64,000 bases of DNA. It comes from JABMNT01 sp048262255 (GTDB lineage Bacteria; Pseudomonadota; Alphaproteobacteria; Rhodospirillales; Casp-alpha2). Numbering within the stretch: position 1 is the stretch's first letter; every line of letters begins with the position of its first letter. A program made the translations under genes and the position numbers. The notes beneath the pieces are model-generated. The model did not search any database. It was not told where the DNA came from and saw only the letters and a program-made list of their open reading frames with translations. Positions 40,109 through 49,026 of the stretch are shown in pieces. The stretch is from contig JBLXFH010000005.1 in assembly GCA_048262255.1 (NCBI GenBank), positions 1 to 64,000 of the forward strand, given 5' to 3'.

Positions 40109-40792
40109 GTGAAAACTGTTATGATTACCGGCTCAAACCGCGGTATTGGTTTGGAACTGACCCGTCAATATGCGGCCGATGGCTGGAAGGTTATTGCGAC
40201 CTGCCGAAACCCAATCGGGGTTGGCGAATTGGCCACGTTGACCGGTGATATTGAAGTCCATGGCCTGGACGTGACGGATGATTATTCAATTGCCCGGCTG
40301 GCCAAGGACCTGGACGGAACGGCCATTGATTTATTGATTAACAGCGCCGGTATTTTCGGTCCGCGAGATTGCACTTATGACAATATCGATTACGGGGAAT
40401 GGCGGAAGGTTTTTGATACCAATGTCTTTTCGCCGTTGAAAGTCTCTGTGGCGTTTATTCCCCACGTGGCAAAATCAGCACAAAAGAAAATTGTTACGGT
40501 CTCTTCCAAGATGGGCAGCATCGCTGAGATCAATACAGGCGGCAGTTATATTTACCGTTCGTCGAAAACCGCAGTCAATTCGGTCATGAAAAGTTTTTCG
40601 GAAGATATGAAGCCGCAGGACATCGCCGTTCGGGTTCTGCATCCGGGTTGGGTGCGAACCGATATGGGCGGACCGAGTGCTGCCATTTCGGTGGAAGAAA
40701 GCGTGACGGGGATGCGCACTGTTATTGACGGTTTAAGCCTGTCATCGACCGGGATGTTCTACAATTACGATGGCACTGAACTGCCATGGTGA
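40109..40792 (+). CDS. Short-chain dehydrogenase/reductase
   Basis: Translation from GTG at 40109 gives 227 residues (a TTG at 40100 is possible). It has the NAD(P) motif VMITGSNRGIGLELTRQYAA, the NSAG-type LLINSAGIFGP and the catalytic YRSSK near VNSVMKSFSEDM. This is the C-factor-like/classical SDR type with unknown substrate. It follows the thiolase and precedes a DUF3291 gene by 11 bases, so belongs to the same transcript. Confidence 0.87.
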   Translation: MKTVMITGSNRGIGLELTRQYAADGWKVIATCRNPIGVGELATLTGDIEVHGLDVTDDYSIARLAKDLDGTAIDLLINSAGIFGPRDCTYDNIDYGEWRKVFDTNVFSPLKVSVAFIPHVAKSAQKKIVTVSSKMGSIAEINTGGSYIYRSSKTAVNSVMKSFSEDMKPQDIAVRVLHPGWVRTDMGGPSAAISVEESVTGMRTVIDGLSLSSTGMFYNYDGTELPW

Positions 40793-40803
40793 AGTGAAAG
40801 AGG

Positions 40804-41259
40804 ATGACACAACACCATATCGCACAACTTAATATCGCCAGAGCCGTCGATGACATCGAGTCCGAGACACTGGCCCCCTTTGTCGCCCAACTGGATGAGG
40901 TCAACGCGCTTGCGGAAAGCAGTCCCGGGTTTGTCTGGCGGCTGAAGGACGATGCGGGAAACGCCACGTCCATTAATGTTTTCGATGATCCCAGGGTGAT
41001 TGTGAATATGTCTGTCTGGCAGGATATTGAGGCGTTGAAGGGTTTTGTTTACAAATCGTCCCACAGTTCGGTCATGGCGCGGCGTCGGGAATGGTTTGAG
41101 GTGATGACGACACCGTACCATGTGCTGTGGTGGATTGAAGCCGAAACGGAGCCTTCACTGGGTGAAGCGAAAAGCCGGCTGCAGCATCTACAGACCCACG
41201 GGCCCAGCGCCCACGCCTTCACTTTCAAGACCCCGTTTCCAAGTCCTATAGCCGTATAG
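40804..41259 (+). CDS. DUF3291 domain protein
   Basis: This 151-residue protein matches the DUF3291 (antibiotic-monooxygenase-like, ferredoxin-like fold) pattern: HIAQLNIARAVDDIESETLA at the N-terminus, PGFVWRLKDDAGNATSINVF and VNMSVWQDIEALKGFVYKSS, HSSVMARRREWFE and the final HVLWWIEAETEPSLGEAK. No activity is known for this family. It is separated by 8 bases from the acyl-CoA dehydrogenase relic. Confidence 0.8.
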   Translation: MTQHHIAQLNIARAVDDIESETLAPFVAQLDEVNALAESSPGFVWRLKDDAGNATSINVFDDPRVIVNMSVWQDIEALKGFVYKSSHSSVMARRREWFEVMTTPYHVLWWIEAETEPSLGEAKSRLQHLQTHGPSAHAFTFKTPFPSPIAV

Positions 41260-41267
41260 ACGATCAC

Positions 41268-41564
41268 ATGCAACTTGCTGAAGAACACAACATTCTGGTC
41301 CGCGACATGGCGCATAAATCTGCATCGGAGCGTCTGTTGCCACCCGCTGGGGAGCGTGACAAACCATCCAATTTTTCAAAGGTCGTTTTGTCTGAAATGG
41401 GCGGGCGGGTCTGTTTGGCGCCGAACCAGACTTGGGGCAGGTATCATTATGTGGAAGATTTTCAGCTGGAGCGTATTTATCGTGACGTGCGGGTTTGTCA
41501 GATTTATGAAGGTACAAGCGGTGTTCAGCGCATGGTCAATAACCCGGAAATTCAGGGAGAGTAG
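41268..41564 (+). pseudogene. Acyl-CoA dehydrogenase relic with in-frame internal deletion
   Basis: The open frame of 98 codons joins an N-terminal piece (QLAEEHNILVRDMAHKSASE and RLLPPAGERDK, the first helix of acyl-CoA dehydrogenases) directly to the C-terminal piece (VVLSEMGGRVC, GRYHYVEDFQLERIYRDVRV and CQIYEGTSGVQRMV). About 280 residues in between, including the FAD and substrate sites, are missing. The join lies near 41370-41380. It has no clear ribosome site, and functional activity is very unlikely. It sits between DUF3291 and isomerase genes without disturbing their frames. Confidence 0.82.
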
Positions 41565-41566
41565 GG

Positions 41567-42172
41567 ATGGCGGAGCCAATTGATTTCTATTTTGATTTTT
41601 CGTCGCCTTATGCCTACTTCGCGGCGCAGAAAATCGACGAGATCGCCATGGAATTTGGCGGTCGCGAGGTCGAATGGCGGCCCTTTTTGTTGGGCGTTGC
41701 TATGAAAACAACAAACAATGTGCCGTTGGCCCATCAGCCGCTGAAGGGCGATTACTGCATTGATGACTGGGCCCGGCTGGCGCGGTTCATGGATGTGCCC
41801 TGGACCCTGTCCAGCAACTTCCCCATTGCCACGCTGGCCGCCGCGCGGGCCTATTACTGGATCAAGGACCGCGACAAAGCCCAGGCTAAAGACTTCGCCC
41901 GACAGTGTCTGGCCGTTTACTTCGGCGAAGGTCGCGACATCAGCAATGTGGAAACCGTTGCAGAAGTGGCAAGTCGGGTCGGTATTGATGCGGAGGCTTT
42001 TCACAAGGCCATCGCCGACAATCAGGTGAAGGAACGTCTCAAAGAGGAAACCCAGGCGGCCGTTGAGGCCGGTGTATTCGGCTCTCCGTTCTTTATTGTT
42101 GATGGTGAAAAGTTTTGGGGCTCGGACCGGCTCTGGATGATTAAGCGCTGGCTGAAAACCGGCGGATGGTAA
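41567..42172 (+). CDS. 2-hydroxychromene-2-carboxylate isomerase-like (DsbA-fold) protein
   Basis: The 201-residue protein opens with IDFYFDFSSPYAYFAAQKID, in which the Ser pair replaces the DsbA CxxC, the mark of kappa-class GST/HCCA isomerases. The end reads VFGSPFFIVDGEKFWGSDRL. In aromatic degradation this isomerises 2-hydroxychromene-2-carboxylate with glutathione; the local context is fatty/branched acid metabolism, so the real substrate is open. Ribosome site GGGAGAGTAGGG. Rhodanese gene follows after 21 bases. Confidence 0.88.
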   Translation: MAEPIDFYFDFSSPYAYFAAQKIDEIAMEFGGREVEWRPFLLGVAMKTTNNVPLAHQPLKGDYCIDDWARLARFMDVPWTLSSNFPIATLAAARAYYWIKDRDKAQAKDFARQCLAVYFGEGRDISNVETVAEVASRVGIDAEAFHKAIADNQVKERLKEETQAAVEAGVFGSPFFIVDGEKFWGSDRLWMIKRWLKTGGW

Positions 42173-42193
42173 CACAACAAAAAGGAATACAGC

Positions 42194-42598
42194 ATGCCCG
42201 TAACCAAAGGCGTTGAAAGTCTCATTGCCGAAGCCATGGACCATATTCAGACCATGACAACGGAAGAAGCCATCGAGGCCCATGGCAGCGACGACGTTGT
42301 TTTTGTCGATATCCGCGATGTTCGTGAGCTGGAGCGCGAAGGTATGGTGCCGGGGGCCTTCCATGCACCGCGCGGCATGCTGGAATTCTGGGTTGACCCG
42401 GCCAGCCCTTATTTCAAAGACGTCTTCGCCGATGAAAACAAAACCTATGTGCTTTATTGTCAGGCGGCCTGGCGCTCGGTACTGGCGACAAAAACCCTCA
42501 CAGATATGGGCATGACCAACGTCAAACATTTTGAAAATGGTTTTGGCGGCTGGAAAAAAGCCGGTGGCCCGGTTGCAGAAAAGCCGAAGAAATCATAA
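42194..42598 (+). CDS. Rhodanese-like protein
   Basis: This 134-residue single-domain rhodanese has the catalytic Cys89 in LYCQAAWRSVLATKTL (CxxxxR loop) and upstream DDVVFVDIRDVRELEREGMV. It can carry persulfide sulfur; the physiological acceptor is unknown. It lies between the isomerase and mccB, 4 bases before the latter, in the liu-type operon. The C-terminus is Lys/Pro-rich. Confidence 0.88.
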   Translation: MPVTKGVESLIAEAMDHIQTMTTEEAIEAHGSDDVVFVDIRDVRELEREGMVPGAFHAPRGMLEFWVDPASPYFKDVFADENKTYVLYCQAAWRSVLATKTLTDMGMTNVKHFENGFGGWKKAGGPVAEKPKKS

Positions 42599-42602
42599 GC
42601 GA

Positions 42603-44210
42603 ATGCCTGTTCTGAAATCCGCCTTTAAGCCCAACAGCCCCGACAGTCAGGCGAATGCAAAAGCCATGCAGACTGCTGTTGATGACCTGAACCGGGTTGT
42701 GGACGGCATTAAAAAAGGCGGTGGTGTTGAAGCACAGAAAAAACATGCGGCACGTGGCAAACTGACGGTTCGCGATCGGGTACTTGAACTGCTCGACACG
42801 GGCGCGCCGTTTCTCGAGTTTTCGCAGCTTGCGGGTTACGATCTCTATGAGGATGCGGTTCCGGCTGGCGGTATTATAACCGGGATCGGGCGGGTCAGCG
42901 GACGTGAGGTTTTGATTGTCGCCAATGATGCGACAGTCAAAGGCGGCACCTATTATCCGATTACCGTGAAAAAGCATTTGCGGGCCCAGGAGATCGCCCT
43001 CGAAAACCAGTTGCCCTGTGTTTATCTGGTGGATTCCGGCGGCGCCTTCCTGCCGCGACAGGATGAGGTGTTTCCGGACCGCGATCATTTCGGACGCATC
43101 TTTTACAACCAGGCCCAAATGAGTGCCGCCGGCATTCCGCAGATTGCGGTGGTCATGGGGTCCTGTACGGCGGGTGGCGCTTATGTGCCGGCCATGTGCG
43201 ATGAAAGCATCATCGTTAAAGGGCAGGGCACAATTTTCCTGGGCGGTCCGCCACTGGTGAAAGCCGCGACAGGGGAAATTGTTTCTACGGAAGAGCTGGG
43301 CGGCGCGGAAGTTCATGCCCGCATTTCCGGTGTGGTCGATCATATGGCCGAAAACGATTCCCATGCGCTGTCCATTGCGCGTCAGATTATCGACAACCTG
43401 AACCGGGTGAAAAAAGTCGATCTCGATTTGCGCCCGTCCATTGAACCTCTGTTTCACGCTGATGACCTTTATGGGCTGGTCCCCTCTGATTTACGTAAAC
43501 CTTATGACGTGCGTGAGGTCATTGCGCGGCTGGTGGATGGTTCGCATTTTGATGAGTTCAAGGCCAATTATGGCGCGACACTGGTTTGCGGTTTTGCCCG
43601 GCTTTATGGCTATCCGGTCGGGATCATTGCCAACAACGGTATCCTGTTTTCGGAATCGGCCCTAAAAGGGGCGCATTTCATTGAGCTTTGTTCGCAGCGC
43701 AAAATCCCGCTGATCTTCCTGCAGAACATTTCCGGCTTCATGGTCGGTAAAAAATACGAGCAGGGTGGCCTTGCCAAAAACGGCGCCAAGATGGTCACCG
43801 CTGTGGCGACTAGCAATGTGCCGAAGTTTACCGTGGTCATTGGTGGCAGTTTTGGTGCGGGTAATTATTCCATGTGCGGGCGTGCCTACGGACCCCGTTT
43901 CATGTGGATGTGGCCGAATGCGCGTATTTCGGTAATGGGTGGTGAACAGGCAGCGGGCGTACTGGCGACCGTCAAGCGCGATGGCCTTGAAGCGGCCGGC
44001 AGGGAATGGAGCGCCGAAGAGGAAGATGAATTCAAAACCCCGATCCGAGAGAAGTATGAGGCCGAGGGGCATCCTTACCATGCCAGCGCTCGGCTCTGGG
44101 ATGATGGAGTGATCGATCCGAAAGATACCCGCCGGGTGTTGGGGCTGGGTATTTCAGCGGCGTTGAATGCGCCTATTGAAGAAACACGTTTTGGCTTATT
44201 TAGGATGTAA
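42603..44210 (+). CDS. mccB: 3-methylcrotonyl-CoA carboxylase beta subunit
   Basis: The ATG at 42603 gives 535 residues, the usual MCC beta size; a longer frame from 42531 overlaps the rhodanese. Motifs include LPCVYLVDSGGAFLPRQDEV, FPDRDHFGRIFYNQAQMS, GSCTAGGAYVPAMCDES and, in the second half, QNISGFMVGKKYEQGGLAKN. It carboxylates 3-methylcrotonyl-CoA to 3-methylglutaconyl-CoA with the biotin subunit. It follows ivd in leucine breakdown. The stop codon overlaps the hydratase start (TAATG). Confidence 0.95.
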   Translation: MPVLKSAFKPNSPDSQANAKAMQTAVDDLNRVVDGIKKGGGVEAQKKHAARGKLTVRDRVLELLDTGAPFLEFSQLAGYDLYEDAVPAGGIITGIGRVSGREVLIVANDATVKGGTYYPITVKKHLRAQEIALENQLPCVYLVDSGGAFLPRQDEVFPDRDHFGRIFYNQAQMSAAGIPQIAVVMGSCTAGGAYVPAMCDESIIVKGQGTIFLGGPPLVKAATGEIVSTEELGGAEVHARISGVVDHMAENDSHALSIARQIIDNLNRVKKVDLDLRPSIEPLFHADDLYGLVPSDLRKPYDVREVIARLVDGSHFDEFKANYGATLVCGFARLYGYPVGIIANNGILFSESALKGAHFIELCSQRKIPLIFLQNISGFMVGKKYEQGGLAKNGAKMVTAVATSNVPKFTVVIGGSFGAGNYSMCGRAYGPRFMWMWPNARISVMGGEQAAGVLATVKRDGLEAAGREWSAEEEDEFKTPIREKYEAEGHPYHASARLWDDGVIDPKDTRRVLGLGISAALNAPIEETRFGLFRM

Positions 44211-45013
44211 TGCATATGCCTGAGAATTCTTTTGTACGCTGTGATCTTGATGCGCGCGGCGTTGCCTGCGTTTTTATGACCCGACCTGAAATTCACAACG
44301 CTTTCGATGATCAACTGATCAATGAAATGATTGCCCAGTTTGGGGAGATATCCGGTAACCCGGCGGTCCGCGTGATTGTGCTGGGCGGCGAAGGCAAAAG
44401 CTTTTCGGCGGGTGCCGATCTCAACTGGATGCGCCGCATGGCCGATTACACGGAAGCTGAAAACTTCGCCGATGCGCAGGGTGCCGCCAAATTGTTGGCG
44501 GTGATCGCCGAAGCCTCTCAACCGGTGATCGCGCGCGTTCATGGTGCAGCTTTTGGCGGCGGCGTCGGCCTGGTCTCGGCCTGCGATATTGCCATCGGCT
44601 CCGAGAAGGCGCTTTTTTCCCTCTCGGAAGTCAAACTCGGCCTGATCCCGTCGGTCATCAGCCCTTATGTCATTCGCGCCATGGGTGCCCGCCAGGCCGG
44701 CCGTTACATGATTACCGGTGAACGGTTTGATGCCCATGAGGCCTTGCGTCTTGGTTTGCTGCACAAAGTGGTGGGAGAGGATGAACTGGATGCTGCCGTT
44801 GAGGCAATGATCGAGGAGATTCTGGGCAACAGCCCGGCGGCCATGCGCGAGGCGAAAGACCTGATTGCTGCTGTTATGAACCGCCCCATCGATTTGGCCG
44901 TCAAGGATGATACGGCTACACGCATCGCCCGGGTGCGGGCGTCCGATGAAGGCCGGGAGGGCCTGAGCGCGTTTCTCGATAAACGCACGCCGGCATGGCG
45001 CGCAAAGTCCTGA
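44210..45013 (+). CDS. liuC: Methylglutaconyl-CoA hydratase (enoyl-CoA hydratase family)
   Basis: The 267-residue crotonase-fold protein has GGEGKSFSAGADLNWMRRMA (oxyanion hole 1) and FGGGVGLVSACDIAIGSEKA (oxyanion hole 2), then FSLSEVKLGLIPSVISPYVI, typical of the LiuC/AUH type. It hydrates 3-methylglutaconyl-CoA to HMG-CoA. It is placed exactly between MCC beta and MCC alpha, the order of the liu cluster. Start at 44210 or 44216. It is 4 bases before mccA. Confidence 0.92.
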   Translation: MHMPENSFVRCDLDARGVACVFMTRPEIHNAFDDQLINEMIAQFGEISGNPAVRVIVLGGEGKSFSAGADLNWMRRMADYTEAENFADAQGAAKLLAVIAEASQPVIARVHGAAFGGGVGLVSACDIAIGSEKALFSLSEVKLGLIPSVISPYVIRAMGARQAGRYMITGERFDAHEALRLGLLHKVVGEDELDAAVEAMIEEILGNSPAAMREAKDLIAAVMNRPIDLAVKDDTATRIARVRASDEGREGLSAFLDKRTPAWRAKS

Positions 45014-45017
45014 TTGT

Positions 45018-46976
45018 GTGCCTGTGATAAAAAAGCTGCTCATTGCCAACCGGGGTGAAATTGCCTGTCGGATTATGGCTACAGCAAAACGCCTTGAGGT
45101 GAAAACCGTTGCCGTTTATTCGGAAGTTGATAGCGAAGCCCGGCATGTGCGGTTGGCAGATGAGGCCGTTTGCATTGGACCCGCAGCGGCGGCTGAAAGT
45201 TATCTGAATATTTCAGAAATTCTCAAGGCGGCAAAAGCTGTGGGGGCCGATGCGGTGCACCCCGGTTACGGGTTTTTGGCGGAAAATGCGGATTTCGCCG
45301 AAGCTGTGCGGGCCGCCGGGCTGGTTTTTGTTGGCCCGCCCACCCAGGCCATTCGCGACATGGGCGCAAAGGATAACGCCAAGGCCATCATGGCCGCTGC
45401 CCATGTGCCGATTGTGCCGGGTTATTATGGGGCGGATCAGAGCCATGAGCGGTTGCGTGAAGCGGCAAGGGAAGTTGGTTACCCGGTTTTGCTGAAAGCG
45501 GCATTGGGCGGCGGCGGCAAGGGAATGCGTATTGTCCAGCGGAAAGCCGATCTGGGCGATGCGATTAACAGCGCAAAACGCGAAGCGCTTTCCGCCTTTG
45601 GCGATGACCACTTGCTTGTTGAGCGCTATCTGACCAAAACCCGCCACATTGAAATTCAGGTTTTCGGTGATCATCAGGGTAATGTGGTTCATCTGTTCGA
45701 ACGCGATTGTTCCTTGCAGCGGCGTCATCAGAAAGTGATCGAGGAAGCCCCGGCACCGGGCATGACGGCTAAACTGCGCGCGGAAATGGGCGCTGCTGCT
45801 GTTGCTGCGGCGCGGGCCGTCGCTTATGAGGGGGCGGGGACGGTGGAGTTTTTACTGGCGCCCGACAACGCTTTTTATTTTATGGAAATGAACGCCCGTC
45901 TACAGGTAGAGCACCCGGTCAGTGAGTGGATTACGGGGCTTGATTTTGTTGAATGGCAATTGCGGATTGCCGATGGCGAGCCTTTGCCGCTTGCGCAAAC
46001 GGATATCAAAATGACCGGACATGCAGTGGAAGCCCGGCTTTATGCGGAAGACCCGGATCACAGCTTCCTGCCTGTTCCCGGCCGGGTCGGGCATTTGGAA
46101 TGGCCAGCGAAAACCGACCGGCTACGTATCGATACGGGCATTGACGAAGGAGACAACGTCTCAGCCTATTACGATCCGATGATCGCCAAGGTCATCGGCT
46201 ATGGAGAAACCAGAGCAGACGCCATTGCTGTGCTTGATCAAGCTCTCCGGCAGACGGAGATCATTGGGGCGGGACAGAACATCCGGTTTTTAACCTATTT
46301 GCTAAACTCAAAACCCTTCTTGGAAGGCAAGGCGGATACGTCATTTGTCGACTCTCTTTCGCAAAGCGACTTCGCCTTGTCAGAAGATCGGAAATACTCA
46401 ACCCTTATTGCCGCCGCCGAGCATTGTTTTACGTCTTCAGGCCGTCGGAATGTCGGTGAAACAGAAAACCAGAAAGACGTGAATTCACCCTGGCGGGTAT
46501 GTGATGGCTGGCGTCTGGGGGGCGAAACAGCGCTCCATATCAGGCTCGATATGGATGACACCCTGTACCGTGTTTCAAAAAGAAACAAGTCAGGCCGTAT
46601 ACTCTATACAATCAATGGTGCGCCATGGGATATGGGCGCTTATGCGGATGTACGGCTTTTGCCGTGCGGCAGCGATCTGCAGGCTTTTGATTCGCAGGGA
46701 CCGGTCGGGCTGGTTTACTGTTGGCCATTTGACATGGTGGGGTCGGAGGGGACGTCAGAAAATGCTTTCCTGGCGCCTATGCCCGGAAAAATTACGGTGG
46801 TGAATATCGCCAGCGGCGACCGGGTGGCGGCCGGGGATGTGCTGGTGGTACTGGAAGCGATGAAAATGGAACATACAATAACTTCGCCCCGATCAGGCGT
46901 CATTGAAACGGTTTTCGTCAAAGTCGGCGAGCAGATTGATGAAGGATCGGAATTGTTGGCTATGGAGGCGAACTGA
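45018..46976 (+). CDS. mccA: 3-methylcrotonyl-CoA carboxylase alpha subunit (biotin-containing)
   Basis: The 652-residue protein (GTG start) begins MPVIKKLLIANRGEIACRIM, with the ATP loop KAALGGGGKGMRIVQRKADL and YFMEMNARLQVEHPVSEWI. The biotin lysine Lys616 is in VVLEAMKMEHT, 36 residues from the end. It charges biotin with CO2 for MccB. It is paralogous to PccA (28788-30773) but clearly distinct: the ARLQVEHPVSEWI and C-terminal biotinyl region are of the MCC kind. Overlaps HMG-CoA lyase by one base. Confidence 0.95.
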   Translation: MPVIKKLLIANRGEIACRIMATAKRLEVKTVAVYSEVDSEARHVRLADEAVCIGPAAAAESYLNISEILKAAKAVGADAVHPGYGFLAENADFAEAVRAAGLVFVGPPTQAIRDMGAKDNAKAIMAAAHVPIVPGYYGADQSHERLREAAREVGYPVLLKAALGGGGKGMRIVQRKADLGDAINSAKREALSAFGDDHLLVERYLTKTRHIEIQVFGDHQGNVVHLFERDCSLQRRHQKVIEEAPAPGMTAKLRAEMGAAAVAAARAVAYEGAGTVEFLLAPDNAFYFMEMNARLQVEHPVSEWITGLDFVEWQLRIADGEPLPLAQTDIKMTGHAVEARLYAEDPDHSFLPVPGRVGHLEWPAKTDRLRIDTGIDEGDNVSAYYDPMIAKVIGYGETRADAIAVLDQALRQTEIIGAGQNIRFLTYLLNSKPFLEGKADTSFVDSLSQSDFALSEDRKYSTLIAAAEHCFTSSGRRNVGETENQKDVNSPWRVCDGWRLGGETALHIRLDMDDTLYRVSKRNKSGRILYTINGAPWDMGAYADVRLLPCGSDLQAFDSQGPVGLVYCWPFDMVGSEGTSENAFLAPMPGKITVVNIASGDRVAAGDVLVVLEAMKMEHTITSPRSGVIETVFVKVGEQIDEGSELLAMEAN

Positions 46977-47890
46977 TGGGGCTTCCAGAAGCCGTAAAGC
47001 TTGTTGAGGTTGGCCCGCGCGACGGTTTGCAAAACGAACCGACAAAGGTCCCGACGGCAATCCGGGTCGCGCTTATCGAAAAGCTCGCCAATTGCGGGTT
47101 GCAGTCGATTGAGGCGGGGGCCTTTGTATCACCCAAATGGGTGCCGCAAATGGCGGACTCAGGGGAAGTATTCGCGGCGTTAAGCAAAAAAGCAGGGGTT
47201 GTCTACTCGGCCTTGATCCCCAATCTGAAAGGTCTGGAAGCCGCCCTGCAGGCTGGCGTTGACGAAGTGGCTGTCTTTGCTGCTGCCTCCGAGAGCTTTT
47301 CCCATAAAAATATCAACTGCAGTATCGAAGAAAGCCTTGCGCGGTTTTTGCCGGTCTTCCAGGTGGCCCGGGACGCGCAGGTCAGGGTGCGCGGTTATGT
47401 GTCATGTGTTCTCGGCTGTCCCTACGAAGGGGCGGTTGACCCGCAAGCTGTCGCCGATGTGTCTGCGAAACTGATGGATATGGGCTGCTATGAGGTTTCC
47501 CTGGGCGATACCATTGGCCGGGGTACGCCGAATACGGCGGAGATTGCCATTGAAAGAGTTGCGAGAGCCATTTCAATAGATAAGGTGGCGGTGCATTTTC
47601 ACGATACTTTTGGCCAAGCTTTGGCAAATCTTTATGCCGCCCTGCAAATGGGGGTGCGGGTGATTGACAGTTCCGTTGCCGGATTGGGTGGGTGCCCCTA
47701 TGCAAAAGGTGCGTCAGGTAATGTTGCGACAGAGGATGTCTTGTATATGTTGAACGGTCTGGGAATAGAAACCGGCGTCGATATGATGGGGCTTCTGGAA
47801 GCCTCGGCTTTCATTTCCAAAGAACTGTCGCGGCCTTCTTCGAGTAAAGTGGCGCAAGCCTTTTTGGGATCTATGGATAAGAGCAAGTGA
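46976..47890 (+). CDS. liuE: Hydroxymethylglutaryl-CoA lyase
   Basis: The 304-residue enzyme has the DRE-TIM-type opening VKLVEVGPRDGLQNEPTKVP, the metal-binding VAVHFHDTFGQALANL and the C-terminal signature VAGLGGCPYAKGASGNVATE with catalytic Cys. It splits HMG-CoA to acetyl-CoA and acetoacetate, the last specific step of leucine breakdown. The GGAGG ribosome site lies in the end of mccA. The stop codon overlaps the DUF1489 gene (GTGA). Confidence 0.95.
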   Translation: MGLPEAVKLVEVGPRDGLQNEPTKVPTAIRVALIEKLANCGLQSIEAGAFVSPKWVPQMADSGEVFAALSKKAGVVYSALIPNLKGLEAALQAGVDEVAVFAAASESFSHKNINCSIEESLARFLPVFQVARDAQVRVRGYVSCVLGCPYEGAVDPQAVADVSAKLMDMGCYEVSLGDTIGRGTPNTAEIAIERVARAISIDKVAVHFHDTFGQALANLYAALQMGVRVIDSSVAGLGGCPYAKGASGNVATEDVLYMLNGLGIETGVDMMGLLEASAFISKELSRPSSSKVAQAFLGSMDKSK

Positions 47891-48330
47891 GCGTAAACCT
47901 GATTAAACTCTGTGTCGGAATTGATGATGTGGAACACCTGCAGCAGGCACAAAATGCGCGACTGGATGCGGCACGGGCGGCAGGGCAAGCCAACCCGCAA
48001 TTGCGTCATGTGACCCGCAATACGCCGAAACGTGCCCAAGAGCTGTTGGACGGGGGCGGATCGCTTTATTGGGTTATCCGCCGGGTGTTGCGGGTGCGCC
48101 AGCGCATCACCGCCTTTGAAGCTGTTGAACGCGAAGACGGAAAACCTGCCTGCGCGATTATTCTGCATCCCGAGTTGATCCGCACACAACCCCGGAACTT
48201 CCGACCCTTTCAGGGCTGGCGTTATTTGTCCGAAGGGGATGCGCCGCCCGATCTGCCTGCAGGCACGGATGCATCAGAAAGCCTTCCAGACGGGATGGCG
48301 GATGAACTGCGGGAACTGGGCTTGATCTGA
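47887..48330 (+). CDS. DUF1489-family protein
   Basis: The 147-residue product is a DUF1489 member: VNLIKLCVGIDDVEHLQQAQ, RHVTRNTPKRAQELLDGGGS, LYWVIRRVLRVRQRITAFEA, and the closing region RNFRPFQGWRYLSEGDAP. This family is common in Alphaproteobacteria; its function is unknown. It starts at GTG overlapping the HMG-CoA lyase stop codon by 4 bases, so it is translated as the last member of the liu-type operon. No terminator hairpin was recognised after it. Confidence 0.8.
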   Translation: MSVNLIKLCVGIDDVEHLQQAQNARLDAARAAGQANPQLRHVTRNTPKRAQELLDGGGSLYWVIRRVLRVRQRITAFEAVEREDGKPACAIILHPELIRTQPRNFRPFQGWRYLSEGDAPPDLPAGTDASESLPDGMADELRELGLI

Positions 48331-48404
48331 GACCGCTACCTGCCGCCTCACTATATTGTCATTTGTGGTGGCCGGGCCATGACCGCTATTGTTTGTTGTC
48401 AAGA

Positions 48405-48416
48405 TCAAGGCCTTGA
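48405..48416. promoter_or_regulatory. 12-base palindrome upstream of the Hpt gene
   Basis: tcaaggccttga is a perfect palindrome about 97 bases before the Hpt ATG. TTGTCA (48396-48401) and AATGAT (48420-48425), spaced 18 bases, flank it like a weak promoter, so it might be an operator. This is tentative. Confidence 0.3.
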
Positions 48417-48512
48417 ACCAATGATGCTGTTCTATTGTCGTTAAGGGGGGAGACAGGCTAGCTTTAGCGATGGTTTGTCAATTTCCACTCTACCAGAAAG
48501 TACCCATTATAT

Positions 48513-48998
48513 ATGGCTGAAGACGACCTCGAATTTATCACGCCGCCGAACCTCCTGAAATCCAAGGTTTCGGTTGGCGGCATTGGTGCAGTTGATGAAG
48601 CCGCCATAAAACGAGCCGAGGAAGCTATCGCGGGAATGACGGACGAATACCTCGAATGGGTGGAGCAGGATATTTCACAAATTGATGCGGCGTGTCGAGA
48701 GTTGCGTAAAGGTGTTCCGGATCGTGCGAAAAAACTACAAGAAATTTTTCAGGTTGCCCATGATATTAAAGGACAGGGGGGGAGTTTTGGTTTCGATCTG
48801 ATGACGACGATTGGCAATCAGGTTTGCCGGTTGATCGAGAAGTCGAGCCCTGATGATCCCGACCTATCGGAAGTCATCTCCGTCCATGTTGACGCCATGA
48901 AACTGATTATTTCGACAAAGCTGAAGGGCGATGGCGGGCACGATGGAAAGATTATCATGGCCGGATTGGATAAGGTCGTCAAAAAAATCCTGAAATAG
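48513..48998 (+). CDS. Histidine phosphotransfer (Hpt) domain protein
   Basis: This 161-residue protein carries the Hpt motif with His83 in FQVAHDIKGQGGSFGFDLMT, preceded by an acidic N-terminal part (MAEDDLEFITPPNLLKSKVS, residues 1-45). It should pass phosphoryl groups between hybrid kinases and receivers. It is monocistronic, separated from DUF1489 by a 182-base gap with a palindrome, and convergent with the PadR-like gene. The partner kinase is not in the window; free receivers at 24488 and 60248 are candidates but unproven. Confidence 0.86.
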   Translation: MAEDDLEFITPPNLLKSKVSVGGIGAVDEAAIKRAEEAIAGMTDEYLEWVEQDISQIDAACRELRKGVPDRAKKLQEIFQVAHDIKGQGGSFGFDLMTTIGNQVCRLIEKSSPDDPDLSEVISVHVDAMKLIISTKLKGDGGHDGKIIMAGLDKVVKKILK

Positions 48999-49026
48999 CG
49001 TTATCTGCGCGCGTCTTGTGTAATGT

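Noticed and set aside
41552..42529. 325-codon antisense frame opposite the isomerase and rhodanese genes
   Set aside because: Both opposite-strand genes have clear catalytic motifs; the antisense frame has none.
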